Shown here piece by piece: positions 16,375 through 23,434 of a DNA stretch of 64,000 nt. The position numbers and the translations under genes were made by a program. Source of the stretch: Streptomyces sp. 840.1. GTDB taxonomy: Bacteria; Actinomycetota; Actinomycetes; Streptomycetales; Streptomycetaceae. A model generated the notes under the pieces. The model had not been told where the DNA came from and made no database searches. It saw only the letters and a list, made by a program, of their open reading frames with translations. The first letter of the stretch is position 1; each line of letters begins with the position of its first letter. The stretch covers positions 4,221,001 through 4,285,000 of the forward strand of contig NZ_RJUU01000001.1 in NCBI RefSeq assembly GCF_003751445.1, written 5' to 3'.

Positions 16375-17097
16375 TCACACGGTCCTCGCGGACCGACGGT
16401 ATGAGATCACGGCGTATCCACCGAACAGCAGCATCCACGCGGCGAGCACGCCGATGGTGCCGGCGCCGGGCGCGTGGCCCTCGGTGGCCGCCCAGCCGAG
16501 TTCCGCGAACCGGTTGGCGGGGGTGAATCCGCCGATGGAACCCAGCCAGTGGGGGAGCAGCTCCAGCGGGAACCACAGCCCGCCGACGATCGCGAAGCCC
16601 ATCAGGCAGGCGACGTTCACCACGCCGGTGCCCTGCGGGGTGAGCCGGTAGCCGTTGCCGATGCCGAGCATGGTGAAGGGCAGCGCGCCGATCCACAGGA
16701 GGAGGACCAGCGCGAGCCACTGCCAGGCCGTCAGTTCGACTCCGTTGACCAGCCCGCCGGCCAGCAGCACGGTCAGGATGGTCGGAAGCACCGTCACCGA
16801 GCCGCTGATCGCACGGCCCACGACGGCCTGTGACGGGGAGAGCGGGGTGACCCGCAACTGCTGGAGCCAGCCGAGGGACTTGTCGGAGGCCACGCCCGTA
16901 CCGATCGACATCGCGGAGCCGAGTGCCCCGTAGGCGGCCATGCCGACCATCGAGGCGGTCTTCCAGCCGTCGTCGCCCCCGTCGCCGCCGATGTTGGTGA
17001 AGAGCAGGTACATCATCACCGGCATCCCGGACCCGAAGAGCAGGAAGAAGCCGTCGCGCAGGGTCCGGCGGATTTCGAGCAGGATGTACTGGAACAT
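16375..17097 (-). CDS. ABC-2 type transporter permease
   Basis: The 240-residue product begins MFQYILLEIRRTLRDGFFLL and has six predicted membrane segments, the ABC-2 export permease pattern; SIGTGVASDKSLGWLQQLRV is a typical loop. It should form the channel of an exporter with the ATPase encoded upstream. The ATG at 17097 overlaps the ATPase stop by one base (TGATG), indicating tight coupling. Exporters in kinase-linked operons often remove membrane-active compounds, but the substrate here is unknown. Confidence 0.9.
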   Translation of the reverse strand: MFQYILLEIRRTLRDGFFLLFGSGMPVMMYLLFTNIGGDGGDDGWKTASMVGMAAYGALGSAMSIGTGVASDKSLGWLQQLRVTPLSPSQAVVGRAISGSVTVLPTILTVLLAGGLVNGVELTAWQWLALVLLLWIGALPFTMLGIGNGYRLTPQGTGVVNVACLMGFAIVGGLWFPLELLPHWLGSIGGFTPANRFAELGWAATEGHAPGAGTIGVLAAWMLLFGGYAVISYRRSARTV

Positions 17098-18056
17098 CAG
17101 GCGGTCTCCTTCTGGTTCTGCGGCGCGGCGGACGGCCCTGAGGCCGGTGCGGTGAGGGAGAGGAAGGCGGTCTCCAGCGTGGCGGGGGAGACCTGGAGGC
17201 CCCGTATCAGGCCCAGCCGCGCGAGCTCGACGACGGTGGCGTCGGAGTCGTTCGTGCGCAGCAGTGCCCGGTCGCCCGTCACCTCGGCGGTCGCGACGCC
17301 GGGCAGCAGGTCCAGGCCCTCGGTGGACCCGCCCGCCAGGTCGAACGAGACCAGGTGCAGACCGGCCGCTTCCTTGATGGAATCGGCGCTGCCGTCCGCG
17401 ACGATCCGGCCCCGGTCGATGACGACGATCCGGTCGGCGTTCGCGTCGGCCTCCTCCAGGTAGTGGGTGGAGAAGATCACCGTGTTGCCGCGCCCGGCGT
17501 AGGCCCGCATGGAGCCCCAGAAGCCGCGCCGGGCCTCCACGTCCAGGGCCGCCGTCGGTTCGTCCAGGACGATGAGTTCCGGATTGCCCGCCAGCGCGAC
17601 GGCGAACCGGACCCGCTGGAGCTGGCCGCCGGAGAGCTTGTCGATCCGCCGCTTCGCGTAGTCCGCGATCCCCGCCAGGTCCAGCGCCTCGCCGGTCGGC
17701 ATGGGGCTCGGGTAGGTGGAGGCGACGAAGGTGATCAGTTCGCGAACGGTCACCCGGGGGATGGGCTGCCCCTCCTGAAGCATCGCCCCGATCAGGCCCG
17801 CACGGACGGCCTGGCCGGGCGGGCGGCCCAGTACCCGGACGCTGCCGGAGTCGGGCTCGTCCAGGCCGAGCAGCAGGCTGATGGCGGTGGACTTCCCGGC
17901 GCCGTTGCGGCCGAGCAGCGCGACGGTCTCGCCCCGCTCCACGGTCAGCCCGATCCCGTCCACGGCCCGCACGCTCTGCGCTCCCCGGCCGAAGGTCTTG
18001 ACCGCCCCCGTGAAGACCACCGCGGTCCCGTTCCCCGTCGCTGAATTCATGGACAT
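17097..18056 (-). CDS. ABC transporter ATP-binding protein
   Basis: The 319-residue protein carries Walker A (LLGRNGAGKST), the signature LSGGQLQRVRFA, Walker B (LIVLDEPTAALD) and the switch histidine in IFSTHYLEEAD. The last about 80 residues are the accessory domain common to export ATPases (DrrA/CcmA type). The start is taken at ATG 18056 (MSMNSATGNG); an ATG six bases in is the alternative and neither has a clear Shine-Dalgarno. It heads the operon with permease and kinase. A 16-base palindrome lies about 55 bases upstream, a candidate operator. Confidence 0.92.
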   Translation of the reverse strand: MSMNSATGNGTAVVFTGAVKTFGRGAQSVRAVDGIGLTVERGETVALLGRNGAGKSTAISLLLGLDEPDSGSVRVLGRPPGQAVRAGLIGAMLQEGQPIPRVTVRELITFVASTYPSPMPTGEALDLAGIADYAKRRIDKLSGGQLQRVRFAVALAGNPELIVLDEPTAALDVEARRGFWGSMRAYAGRGNTVIFSTHYLEEADANADRIVVIDRGRIVADGSADSIKEAAGLHLVSFDLAGGSTEGLDLLPGVATAEVTGDRALLRTNDSDATVVELARLGLIRGLQVSPATLETAFLSLTAPASGPSAAPQNQKETA

Positions 18057-18108
18057 GACGCTACGGAGCGGGGGTGCGGCCCGGCAGAGGCGCATGTACG
18101 GACTCAGT

Positions 18109-18124
18109 GATGACAAATGTCATC
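18109..18124. promoter_or_regulatory. Palindrome upstream of the ABC exporter operon
   Basis: GATGACAAATGTCATC is a palindrome with seven-base arms and a two-base centre. It lies 53 bases before the ATPase start. Its length and symmetry fit a dimeric LuxR-type response regulator site, so the 9619-10260 regulator is the natural candidate to bind it. A second dyad, CTGACGCTACGTCAG, is at 18156-18170. Confidence 0.5.
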
Positions 18125-18175
18125 GGTCGGCCGAATCGCTTCGGCACAAGGTGATCTGACGCTACGTCAGTGGTC

Positions 18176-18235
18176 TTCACAACTGCTGGGCGCTGCGTTA
18201 TACATAGGGCCACCGGCTAGAACGCGTTCTAGAAC
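18176..18235 (+). promoter_or_regulatory. Promoter and KstR-like operator of the maoC-adh-sdr operon
   Basis: A near-consensus promoter is visible: TTCACA (18176-18181), 17-base spacer, TATACA (18199-18204). About 13 bases further on, CTAGAACGCGTTCTAG (18217-18232) is a perfect palindrome whose core TAGAACGCGTTCTA matches TnnAACnnGTTnnA. An overlapping GTTCTAGAAC follows. A repressor bound here would block transcription just after initiation. The same consensus lies before the acyl-CoA dehydrogenase at 4618-4631. Confidence 0.7.
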
Positions 18236-18327
18236 GGACGCGGCTTCCGGTCCCGCACGACCTCGGTGCGGCCGACGGTGCGGACGGCCGCGCCGAGGTC
18301 TTCCCACCATCAAGGAGCAGCTTTCCC

Positions 18328-19200
18328 ATGCCCATTGATGCCGCAGAGGCGGTTGCCGCCGAACCCCGCTCGACCTCGATCAGCTGGGACCACAAGGACG
18401 TCCAGCTCTACCACCTGGGTCTCGGGGCGGGTACGGCCCCCGGCCGGCCCGACGACGCCACCGACCCGGACGAGCTGCGCTACACCCTGGAGTCCCGGCT
18501 CCACGTCCTGCCGAGCTTCGCCACCGTCGCGGGCGCCGGCCTCGCGATGGCCGGCGGCCTCGCGGCGCCCGGGGTCGACGTCGACCTCGCCGCTGTGCTG
18601 CACGGCGGCCAGTCCGTACGTCTGCACCGGCCGATTCCCGTACAGGGAAGCGCCGTTCAGACCTCGAAGGTCGCCGCCGTGTACGACAAGGGCAAGGCGG
18701 CGGTCCTCGTCCTGCGTACCGAGGCCACCGACGACGACGGACCGCTGTGGACCAACGACGCCCAGATCTTCGTACGCGGTGAGGGCGGATTCGGCGGTGA
18801 GCGCGGTCCGTCGGAGCGGCTCGAACTGCCCGGCCGTGAGCCGGACCGGGTGGTGGAGCGGCCCGTCCGGCCGGAGCAGGCGCTGCTCTACCGGCTGTCG
18901 GGGGACTGGAACCCGCTGCACGCCGATCCGGAGTTCGCCAAGCTGGCCGGCTTCGACCGGCCGATCCTGCACGGGCTCTGCACCTACGGGATGACGCTCA
19001 AGGCGGTGGCCGACACCCTGCTGGACGGCGAGGTGTCCCGCATCGCCTCCTACCGCACCCGGTTCGCCGGGATCGTGTTCCCGGGCGAGACCCTCCGCAT
19101 CCGGATGTGGGCCGGTGACGGCCGTGTCCAGGCGCTGGTGACCGCCGCCGAACGCGACGACGCGCCGGTCCTCGCCGACACGCTCGTCGAGCACTCCTGA
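18328..19200 (+). CDS. MaoC-family (R)-enoyl-CoA hydratase, double hotdog
   Basis: The 290-residue protein has an N-terminal hotdog half (about 10-140) and a C-terminal hydratase-2 half. The latter carries the motif YRLSGDWNPLHADPEFAKLA with the catalytic Asp and His, followed by DRPILHGLCTYGM. This layout matches eukaryotic MFE-2 hydratase-2 and the actinobacterial enzymes that hydrate steroid-like enoyl-CoAs. The ATG has AAGGAG ten bases upstream. It heads an operon with an alcohol dehydrogenase and an SDR, behind a strong operator-controlled promoter. It should act on the product of the double acyl-CoA dehydrogenase, though this link is inferred. Confidence 0.9.
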   Translation: MPIDAAEAVAAEPRSTSISWDHKDVQLYHLGLGAGTAPGRPDDATDPDELRYTLESRLHVLPSFATVAGAGLAMAGGLAAPGVDVDLAAVLHGGQSVRLHRPIPVQGSAVQTSKVAAVYDKGKAAVLVLRTEATDDDGPLWTNDAQIFVRGEGGFGGERGPSERLELPGREPDRVVERPVRPEQALLYRLSGDWNPLHADPEFAKLAGFDRPILHGLCTYGMTLKAVADTLLDGEVSRIASYRTRFAGIVFPGETLRIRMWAGDGRVQALVTAAERDDAPVLADTLVEHS

Positions 19201-19201
19201 A

Positions 19202-19264
19202 GCACGTGACGCACGTACTGCACGTAGCCCACGTGACGCATGTACCGCACCAACCGCACGTACC
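19202..19264 (+). repeat. CACGT-rich degenerate repeat between maoC and adh
   Basis: The intergenic stretch contains about six imperfect copies of a 9-10 base unit (GACGCACGT, CTGCACGTA, GCCCACGT, GACGCATGT, CCGCACGTA). It separates the MaoC stop from the ADH ribosome site. It is probably a simple-sequence expansion; a spacer or RNA role is possible. Confidence 0.5.
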
Positions 19265-19285
19265 GACCCCGAGGGGAGCCGCACC

Positions 19286-20362
19286 ATGCGCGCAGCCGTA
19301 CTGCACGAGACAGGCCAGGACAAGCTCGAAGTGCTCGACGACGTCGAGGCGGTGGGCTTCGGCCCCGGCAAGGTCAGGCTCCGCATCCGGGCCACCGGGC
19401 TGTGCCACTCCGACCTCTCCGCGATGAACGGCGTGCTGCCGCAGCCCGCCCCCTTCGTCCCCGGCCACGAGGGCGCGGGCGAGGTGCTCGACGTCGGCGA
19501 CGGGGTGAGCGGTCTCAGCGCCGGTGACCGGGTGCTCGTCTGCTGGCTGCCGGCCTGCGGCGCCTGCGCGTCCTGCAAGCGGGGCCAGACCCACCTGTGT
19601 CTGGCCGGGTTCATGAACGCGGGCACGCCCAACTTCAAGCGCCCCGGCGGTGACGTCTTCGGCTTCGCCGGCACCGGCACCTTCACCGAGGAGGTCGTCG
19701 TCGGCGCGGACTGCGCGGTGCCGATCCCCGACGACGTGCCCTTCGAGATCGCCGCCCTGATCGGCTGCGGCGTCACCACCGGACTGGGTGCGGCCATCAA
19801 CACCGCCCAGGTGGAGGCCGGTTCGTCGGTGGCCGTGATCGGCTGCGGCGGCGTCGGCATCTCCGCGATCCAGGGCGCCCGGGTGCAGGGCGCCGCCCAG
19901 ATCGTCGCCGTGGACCCGGTGGAATCCAGGCGTGAGGCCGCGCTGCGGTTCGGCGCGACGGAGGCGGTCTCGCCCGAGGCGTTCGCCGACGCCAAGGCGC
20001 GGATCACCGCGGGCGAGGGCTTCGACTACGTCTTCGAGGTCGTCGGCAAGTCGGTCACCGCCCGCACCGCGTACGAGAACACCCGGCGCGGCGGCACCCT
20101 CTGCGTCGTCGGCGCGGGCGCCATGGACGACAACTTCCAGGTCAACATGTTCGAGCTGTTCTTCGACGAGAAGCGCATCCTGCCCTCCATGTACGGGGGC
20201 GGGGACGTGCTCCGCTCGTACGAGCGGGCCATCGCGCTCTGGCGGGCCGGCCGCATCGACCTCGAATCGATGATCACCCACCGGGTAAGGCTCGACGGCA
20301 TCAACGACGCACTCGACCAGATGCGGACCGGCGAGTCGCTGCGTACCTGCATCGAACTCTGA
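19286..20362 (+). CDS. Zn-dependent alcohol dehydrogenase (MDR family)
   Basis: The 358-residue protein has catalytic-zinc ligands Cys40 (GLCHSD) and His61 (GHEGAGEV). Structural-zinc cysteines are at 91, 94, 97 and 105 (CGACASCKRGQTHLC). A Rossmann nucleotide fold has GCGGVGISAIQGA. It should oxidise an alcohol with NAD. The start follows GAGGGGAGC. It is the second gene of the maoC-adh-sdr operon, where it could oxidise a side-chain alcohol or aldehyde. It resembles mycobacterial class III-like ADHs; the exact substrate is unknown. Confidence 0.9.
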   Translation: MRAAVLHETGQDKLEVLDDVEAVGFGPGKVRLRIRATGLCHSDLSAMNGVLPQPAPFVPGHEGAGEVLDVGDGVSGLSAGDRVLVCWLPACGACASCKRGQTHLCLAGFMNAGTPNFKRPGGDVFGFAGTGTFTEEVVVGADCAVPIPDDVPFEIAALIGCGVTTGLGAAINTAQVEAGSSVAVIGCGGVGISAIQGARVQGAAQIVAVDPVESRREAALRFGATEAVSPEAFADAKARITAGEGFDYVFEVVGKSVTARTAYENTRRGGTLCVVGAGAMDDNFQVNMFELFFDEKRILPSMYGGGDVLRSYERAIALWRAGRIDLESMITHRVRLDGINDALDQMRTGESLRTCIEL

Positions 20363-20410
20363 CCCCCTGCGGCACCGCCCCGCCCCCTCCCGAGAGGACC
20401 CCGAGATCCG

Positions 20411-21352
20411 ATGTCACTTCCCCTGGACGGACTGTCCGCGATCGTCACCGGCGCCGGCCGAGGCCTCGGACGCGCCGAAGCGCTGGAACTGGCGCGGCTC
20501 GGCGCGGCCGTCGTCGTCAACGACTACGGGCAGCCGGGCCGTGACGGCTCCGGCGACGCGTCCGCCGCACCCGCCGAGCAGGTCGCGGCGGAGATCCGGG
20601 CGGCCGGCGGCCAAGCGGTCGCACACCTCGGTGACGTGTCCGACCACGAGCAGGCCCGCGCCCTGGTCGAGCTGGCCGTCGAGGCGCACGGTCAGCTCGA
20701 CATCCTGGTCAACAACGCGGGCATCCTGCGCGACCGGATGATCTTCTCGATGACCGAGGACGAGTGGGACTCGGTCATACGGGTGCATCTCAAGGGCCAC
20801 TTCAACACCACGCATTTCGCCGCCGCGCACTGGCGGTCCCGGTCCAAGGCGTCCGGTGGACCGGTCTACGGCCGGATCGTCAACACCTCGTCCGAGGCGT
20901 TCCTCGCCGGTTCGGCGGGCCAGCCCAACTACGCGGCGGCCAAGGGCGGCATCGTCGGGCTGACCACCTCCACCGCGCTGGCCCTGGCCAAGTACGGCGT
21001 CACCGCCAACGTGATCTGCCCGCGTGCCCGGACCCGGATGACCGAGGACGTCTTCGCGGGCTTCCAGGAACCGCAGGACGGGGGACTGGACGCGCTCGCA
21101 CCCGAGCACGTCTCACCGCTCGTCGGCTACCTGTCCTCCCCGGCGGCCGCCAAGGTCAACGGGCAGCTCCTCGTGGTGCACGGCGGGATGGTCGCGATCG
21201 TCGAACGGCCCAAGGTGGCGGCGAAGTTCGACGCGTCGAAGGAGACGTTCTCCTTCGACGAGCTGGACGAGCTGATCTCGCCTTACTACGCGGACCGCCC
21301 GCCGAACGAGACCTTCGCGGCGGCGGAGGTGCTCGGCCTGAAGCGGGGCTGA
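20411..21352 (+). CDS. SDR dehydrogenase, MFE-2 (3R)-hydroxyacyl-CoA type
   Basis: The 313-residue protein has the cofactor motif GAGRGLGR (14-21), NNAG (101-104), a catalytic serine near 160-161 and YAAAK with Tyr174/Lys178. The N-terminal VVVNDYG is typical of the dehydrogenase part of peroxisomal MFE-2 (17-beta-HSD type 4) and its bacterial relatives. The C-terminal extension beyond 250 is also seen in that group. It should oxidise the 3-hydroxyacyl-CoA made by the MaoC hydratase in the same operon. A GAGAGGA ribosome site precedes ATG 20411. The operon ends at the strong palindrome at 21383-21422. Confidence 0.9.
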   Translation: MSLPLDGLSAIVTGAGRGLGRAEALELARLGAAVVVNDYGQPGRDGSGDASAAPAEQVAAEIRAAGGQAVAHLGDVSDHEQARALVELAVEAHGQLDILVNNAGILRDRMIFSMTEDEWDSVIRVHLKGHFNTTHFAAAHWRSRSKASGGPVYGRIVNTSSEAFLAGSAGQPNYAAAKGGIVGLTTSTALALAKYGVTANVICPRARTRMTEDVFAGFQEPQDGGLDALAPEHVSPLVGYLSSPAAAKVNGQLLVVHGGMVAIVERPKVAAKFDASKETFSFDELDELISPYYADRPPNETFAAAEVLGLKRG

Positions 21353-21382
21353 CGGGCCGGGGGAAGAGCAGGGGAAGAACAG

Positions 21383-21422
21383 GGGAGGGCCCCCGCAGCC
21401 GGCCGGCTGCGGGGGCCCTCCC
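21383..21422 (+). terminator. Strong terminator hairpin after the SDR gene
   Basis: A perfect 36-base palindrome at 21385-21420 (arm GAGGGCCCCCGCAGCCGG), extended by two pairs to 21383-21422, starts 31 bases after the SDR stop. It probably ends the maoC-adh-sdr transcript and may also serve the converging gene at 21456. Confidence 0.8.
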
Positions 21423-21455
21423 TCTCCCCGTTTCCCTCGTTGATGTTTCCGGCGG

Positions 21456-21629
21456 TCAGGCCGCCCTGCTCTCCTCCTCGGAGGTGCGGCGGTGGCGGCC
21501 GAGCGGCTGTGCTGCCGAGTCGTCCGGCGCCACACCCCCTCGGTGCTTTCCGGAGCCACCGGCTTCGGCCCGCTGCGCGTCCGCCCCCGGCGGACGCGTC
21601 TGGGTCGTGTCGGTTCGGGCTTCAGACAT
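21456..21629 (-). CDS. Small basic protein, streptomycete hypothetical
   Basis: The product is about 57 residues: MSEARTDTTQTRPPGADAQR, then a central SGKHRGG and a basic QPLGRHRRTSEEES near the C-terminus. I recall short streptomycete proteins with the same KHRGG...GRHRR pattern, so I think it is real. It is probably disordered, with no signal or membrane segment. ATG 21629 follows GGGGTGA; a GTG at 21641 is an alternative start. Function unknown. Confidence 0.55.
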   Translation of the reverse strand: MSEARTDTTQTRPPGADAQRAEAGGSGKHRGGVAPDDSAAQPLGRHRRTSEEESRAA

Positions 21630-21753
21630 GTGGGAAGTCACCCCGTTGTGATCGCTTACGTGCTTGTCTCCGGGGTCATCACGCCACCGCCACCCGGGAA
21701 GCGGTCACCGTCGGCAACCTCGGTGCGCGAATGCGTGAGCCCCCGGCCCAACT

Positions 21754-21771
21754 TTAGACCGATGGGTCTAA
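21754..21771. promoter_or_regulatory. AT-rich palindrome TTAGACC-n4-GGTCTAA
   Basis: Seven-base arms flank GATG. The palindrome overlaps the TAG stop of the gene ending at 21768 and lies about 125 bases upstream of the small gene at 21456-21629. It could be an operator for the small gene or a weak hairpin ending the larger one. Confidence 0.35.
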
Positions 21772-23237
21772 CTACTGGTGGAACGCCCCACGAGTGGCGC
21801 CTGACCCAGGGGAACCGGCCTGCACACAGAAGGAGGCGCCCCGGCCCCGGACGGTTGCATCCCGCTTCCGGGGTGTCCTGCCGGGGCCGCTTCCGGGGCG
21901 GCGTGCACATCGGCCGGTGCCGTCAGGAACGCCACCGCGCAGTCCGTCTCCCCGTCGGCGTAGGGCAGGGCCAGTACGCCCTCCCGGGACCAGACGCCGC
22001 TGCCGGCCAGCCATCCTCCGGGCACCGGGAGCTGGTGCAGCCGGCGGCCGGCCGGCCGCCACACCCCCAGCCAGCTGCCCGTCGCCCCGTCGATCCGCAG
22101 GGCGACCGCGCAGCTCTCCGGCATCAGCATCTGTCCCGGCTGCACGGCGAACGGCGTCACCGCGACATCGGGCAGCCGCAGGCACTCCGGGAAGCGCACC
22201 GGCAGGCAGCTGCCCAGCACGCCCCAGCCGAGCCGGTCGTGCCCCGGCGCGTCGGAGCGGATCAGCAGCAGACCGCTGTCCGGATCGGCGAGCAGCAGCC
22301 GGTCGTCGCTCTCCGGCGCGATCTGGAGCAGCGGTGTCATCTCGGCGCCCCGCCCCAGGTCCACCGCGACCGCCTTCACCGGGCCGCCCCCGGCCGGCTC
22401 CCGGTCCAGGGCCAGCAGCCGTCCGGCCCGGTCCAGCCAGACCCCGCCGGAGCAGCGTCCCGGCAGCTCCGCGATCTGCTCCGGCCCGGCCGGGCCGCCC
22501 GCCACCAGCCAGAGCCCGGTGGAGTACTCGCCGGTGGACAGGGCGTACGCGCTGACGCCGTCCGGTGAGGGCGGCAGCAGGGTCAGCTCCTCGCACTCGA
22601 CCGCGCCCAGCAGCAGTTCACCGGTGCCGGGGCCGGTCGGGTAGAGCAGCGAGAGGGTGTGCCCGTCCGCGACCCGGCGCCGGATGAGCACCCGCCCGTC
22701 GGCGAGCGGCAGCACCTGGGACGCGGCGTCCTCCGGCTGGTTGAGGGGGAGCGGTACGGCGTACGGCTCGGGTCCGTCCAGCGTCCAGCGCTCCGGGAAC
22801 CAGGCCGGGTCGGCGCAGGCGCTCATGCCGGTGCCGGTGTGCGCGCCTGCCTCTCCGGTTCCGGTCGTGCCGGCGCGGGCGGTGGTGAGCCGGGCCGCGT
22901 ACGCGCCGTTCGCCGTGATGGTGAACGCGGGTGCCGGCAGGACCGTTTCAGCGGGCGGTTGCTCCGGTACCGGTGGGACCAACGGGATCTGCGGGACCTG
23001 AGAGGTCGGCAGGGCCTGGGGGATCTGTGGGACCTGAGAGTCCGGCGGATCGGGTGCTTCCGCTTCCGGCGTCGGGTCCGCCGCGGCGTCGCGCTTCGCG
23101 TCCGTCGCCGGATCCGGGGGCTCCCCGCTCCCGGTCGTCTCGTCGTTCGTCTCGTCGGACCCCGGTTCCACCGTCTCCGCCGTCTCGCCGGCTTCGACCG
23201 CCGCCGCGGTCCCGTCCTCGATGGCACAGGCAGTCAT
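21768..23237 (-). CDS. Unrecognised protein with acidic/proline-rich N-terminus
   Basis: The 489-residue product starts at ATG 23237 behind GGAGGTGA. Residues 1-60 are acidic (EAGETAETVEPGSDETNDET). Residues about 75-115 contain a proline-rich repeat, QVPQIPQALPTSQVPQIPLV. The remaining about 370 residues have regularly spaced short beta-strand-like blocks (DGRVLIRRRVADGHTLSLL, DRLLLADPDSGLLLIRSDAP, ATGSWLGVWRPAGRRLHQLP), suggesting a beta-propeller. There is no signal peptide or membrane segment. It is divergent from an iron-regulated siderophore-binding gene, but no link is shown. I do not recognise the family. Confidence 0.75.
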   Translation of the reverse strand: MTACAIEDGTAAAVEAGETAETVEPGSDETNDETTGSGEPPDPATDAKRDAAADPTPEAEAPDPPDSQVPQIPQALPTSQVPQIPLVPPVPEQPPAETVLPAPAFTITANGAYAARLTTARAGTTGTGEAGAHTGTGMSACADPAWFPERWTLDGPEPYAVPLPLNQPEDAASQVLPLADGRVLIRRRVADGHTLSLLYPTGPGTGELLLGAVECEELTLLPPSPDGVSAYALSTGEYSTGLWLVAGGPAGPEQIAELPGRCSGGVWLDRAGRLLALDREPAGGGPVKAVAVDLGRGAEMTPLLQIAPESDDRLLLADPDSGLLLIRSDAPGHDRLGWGVLGSCLPVRFPECLRLPDVAVTPFAVQPGQMLMPESCAVALRIDGATGSWLGVWRPAGRRLHQLPVPGGWLAGSGVWSREGVLALPYADGETDCAVAFLTAPADVHAAPEAAPAGHPGSGMQPSGAGAPPSVCRPVPLGQAPLVGRSTSS

Positions 23238-23381
23238 CGACTCGTCACCTCCGGCCACCGAAGCTAGTTTTCGCACTTCCTGCCGAACAACACGAGACCC
23301 GCCACTTCACACATATGGGTGGCGATGCCCGTATTCACCTGAGAGGGAGGGGGTGGGTGTGCTTCGCGATGGGGACGTGGC

Positions 23382-23400
23382 TAAGGTTAGGCACCCCTAA
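23382..23400 (+). promoter_or_regulatory. Iron box (DmdR/IdeR-type operator)
   Basis: TAAGGTTAGGCACCCCTAA resembles the DtxR/IdeR consensus TTAGGTTAGGCTAACCTAA, with an intact left half and good CCTAA right end. It lies 35 bases before the siderophore-binding lipoprotein gene, so that gene should be repressed by iron. Confidence 0.75.
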
Positions 23401-23434
23401 GTCCTATCTGTGTAATCCGCAACTGGAGCAAGTG

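Noticed and set aside
19206..19427. Small His/Val-rich frame over the CACGT repeat
   Set aside because: It merely translates the repeat and then runs out of frame through the ADH gene; there is no ribosome site.
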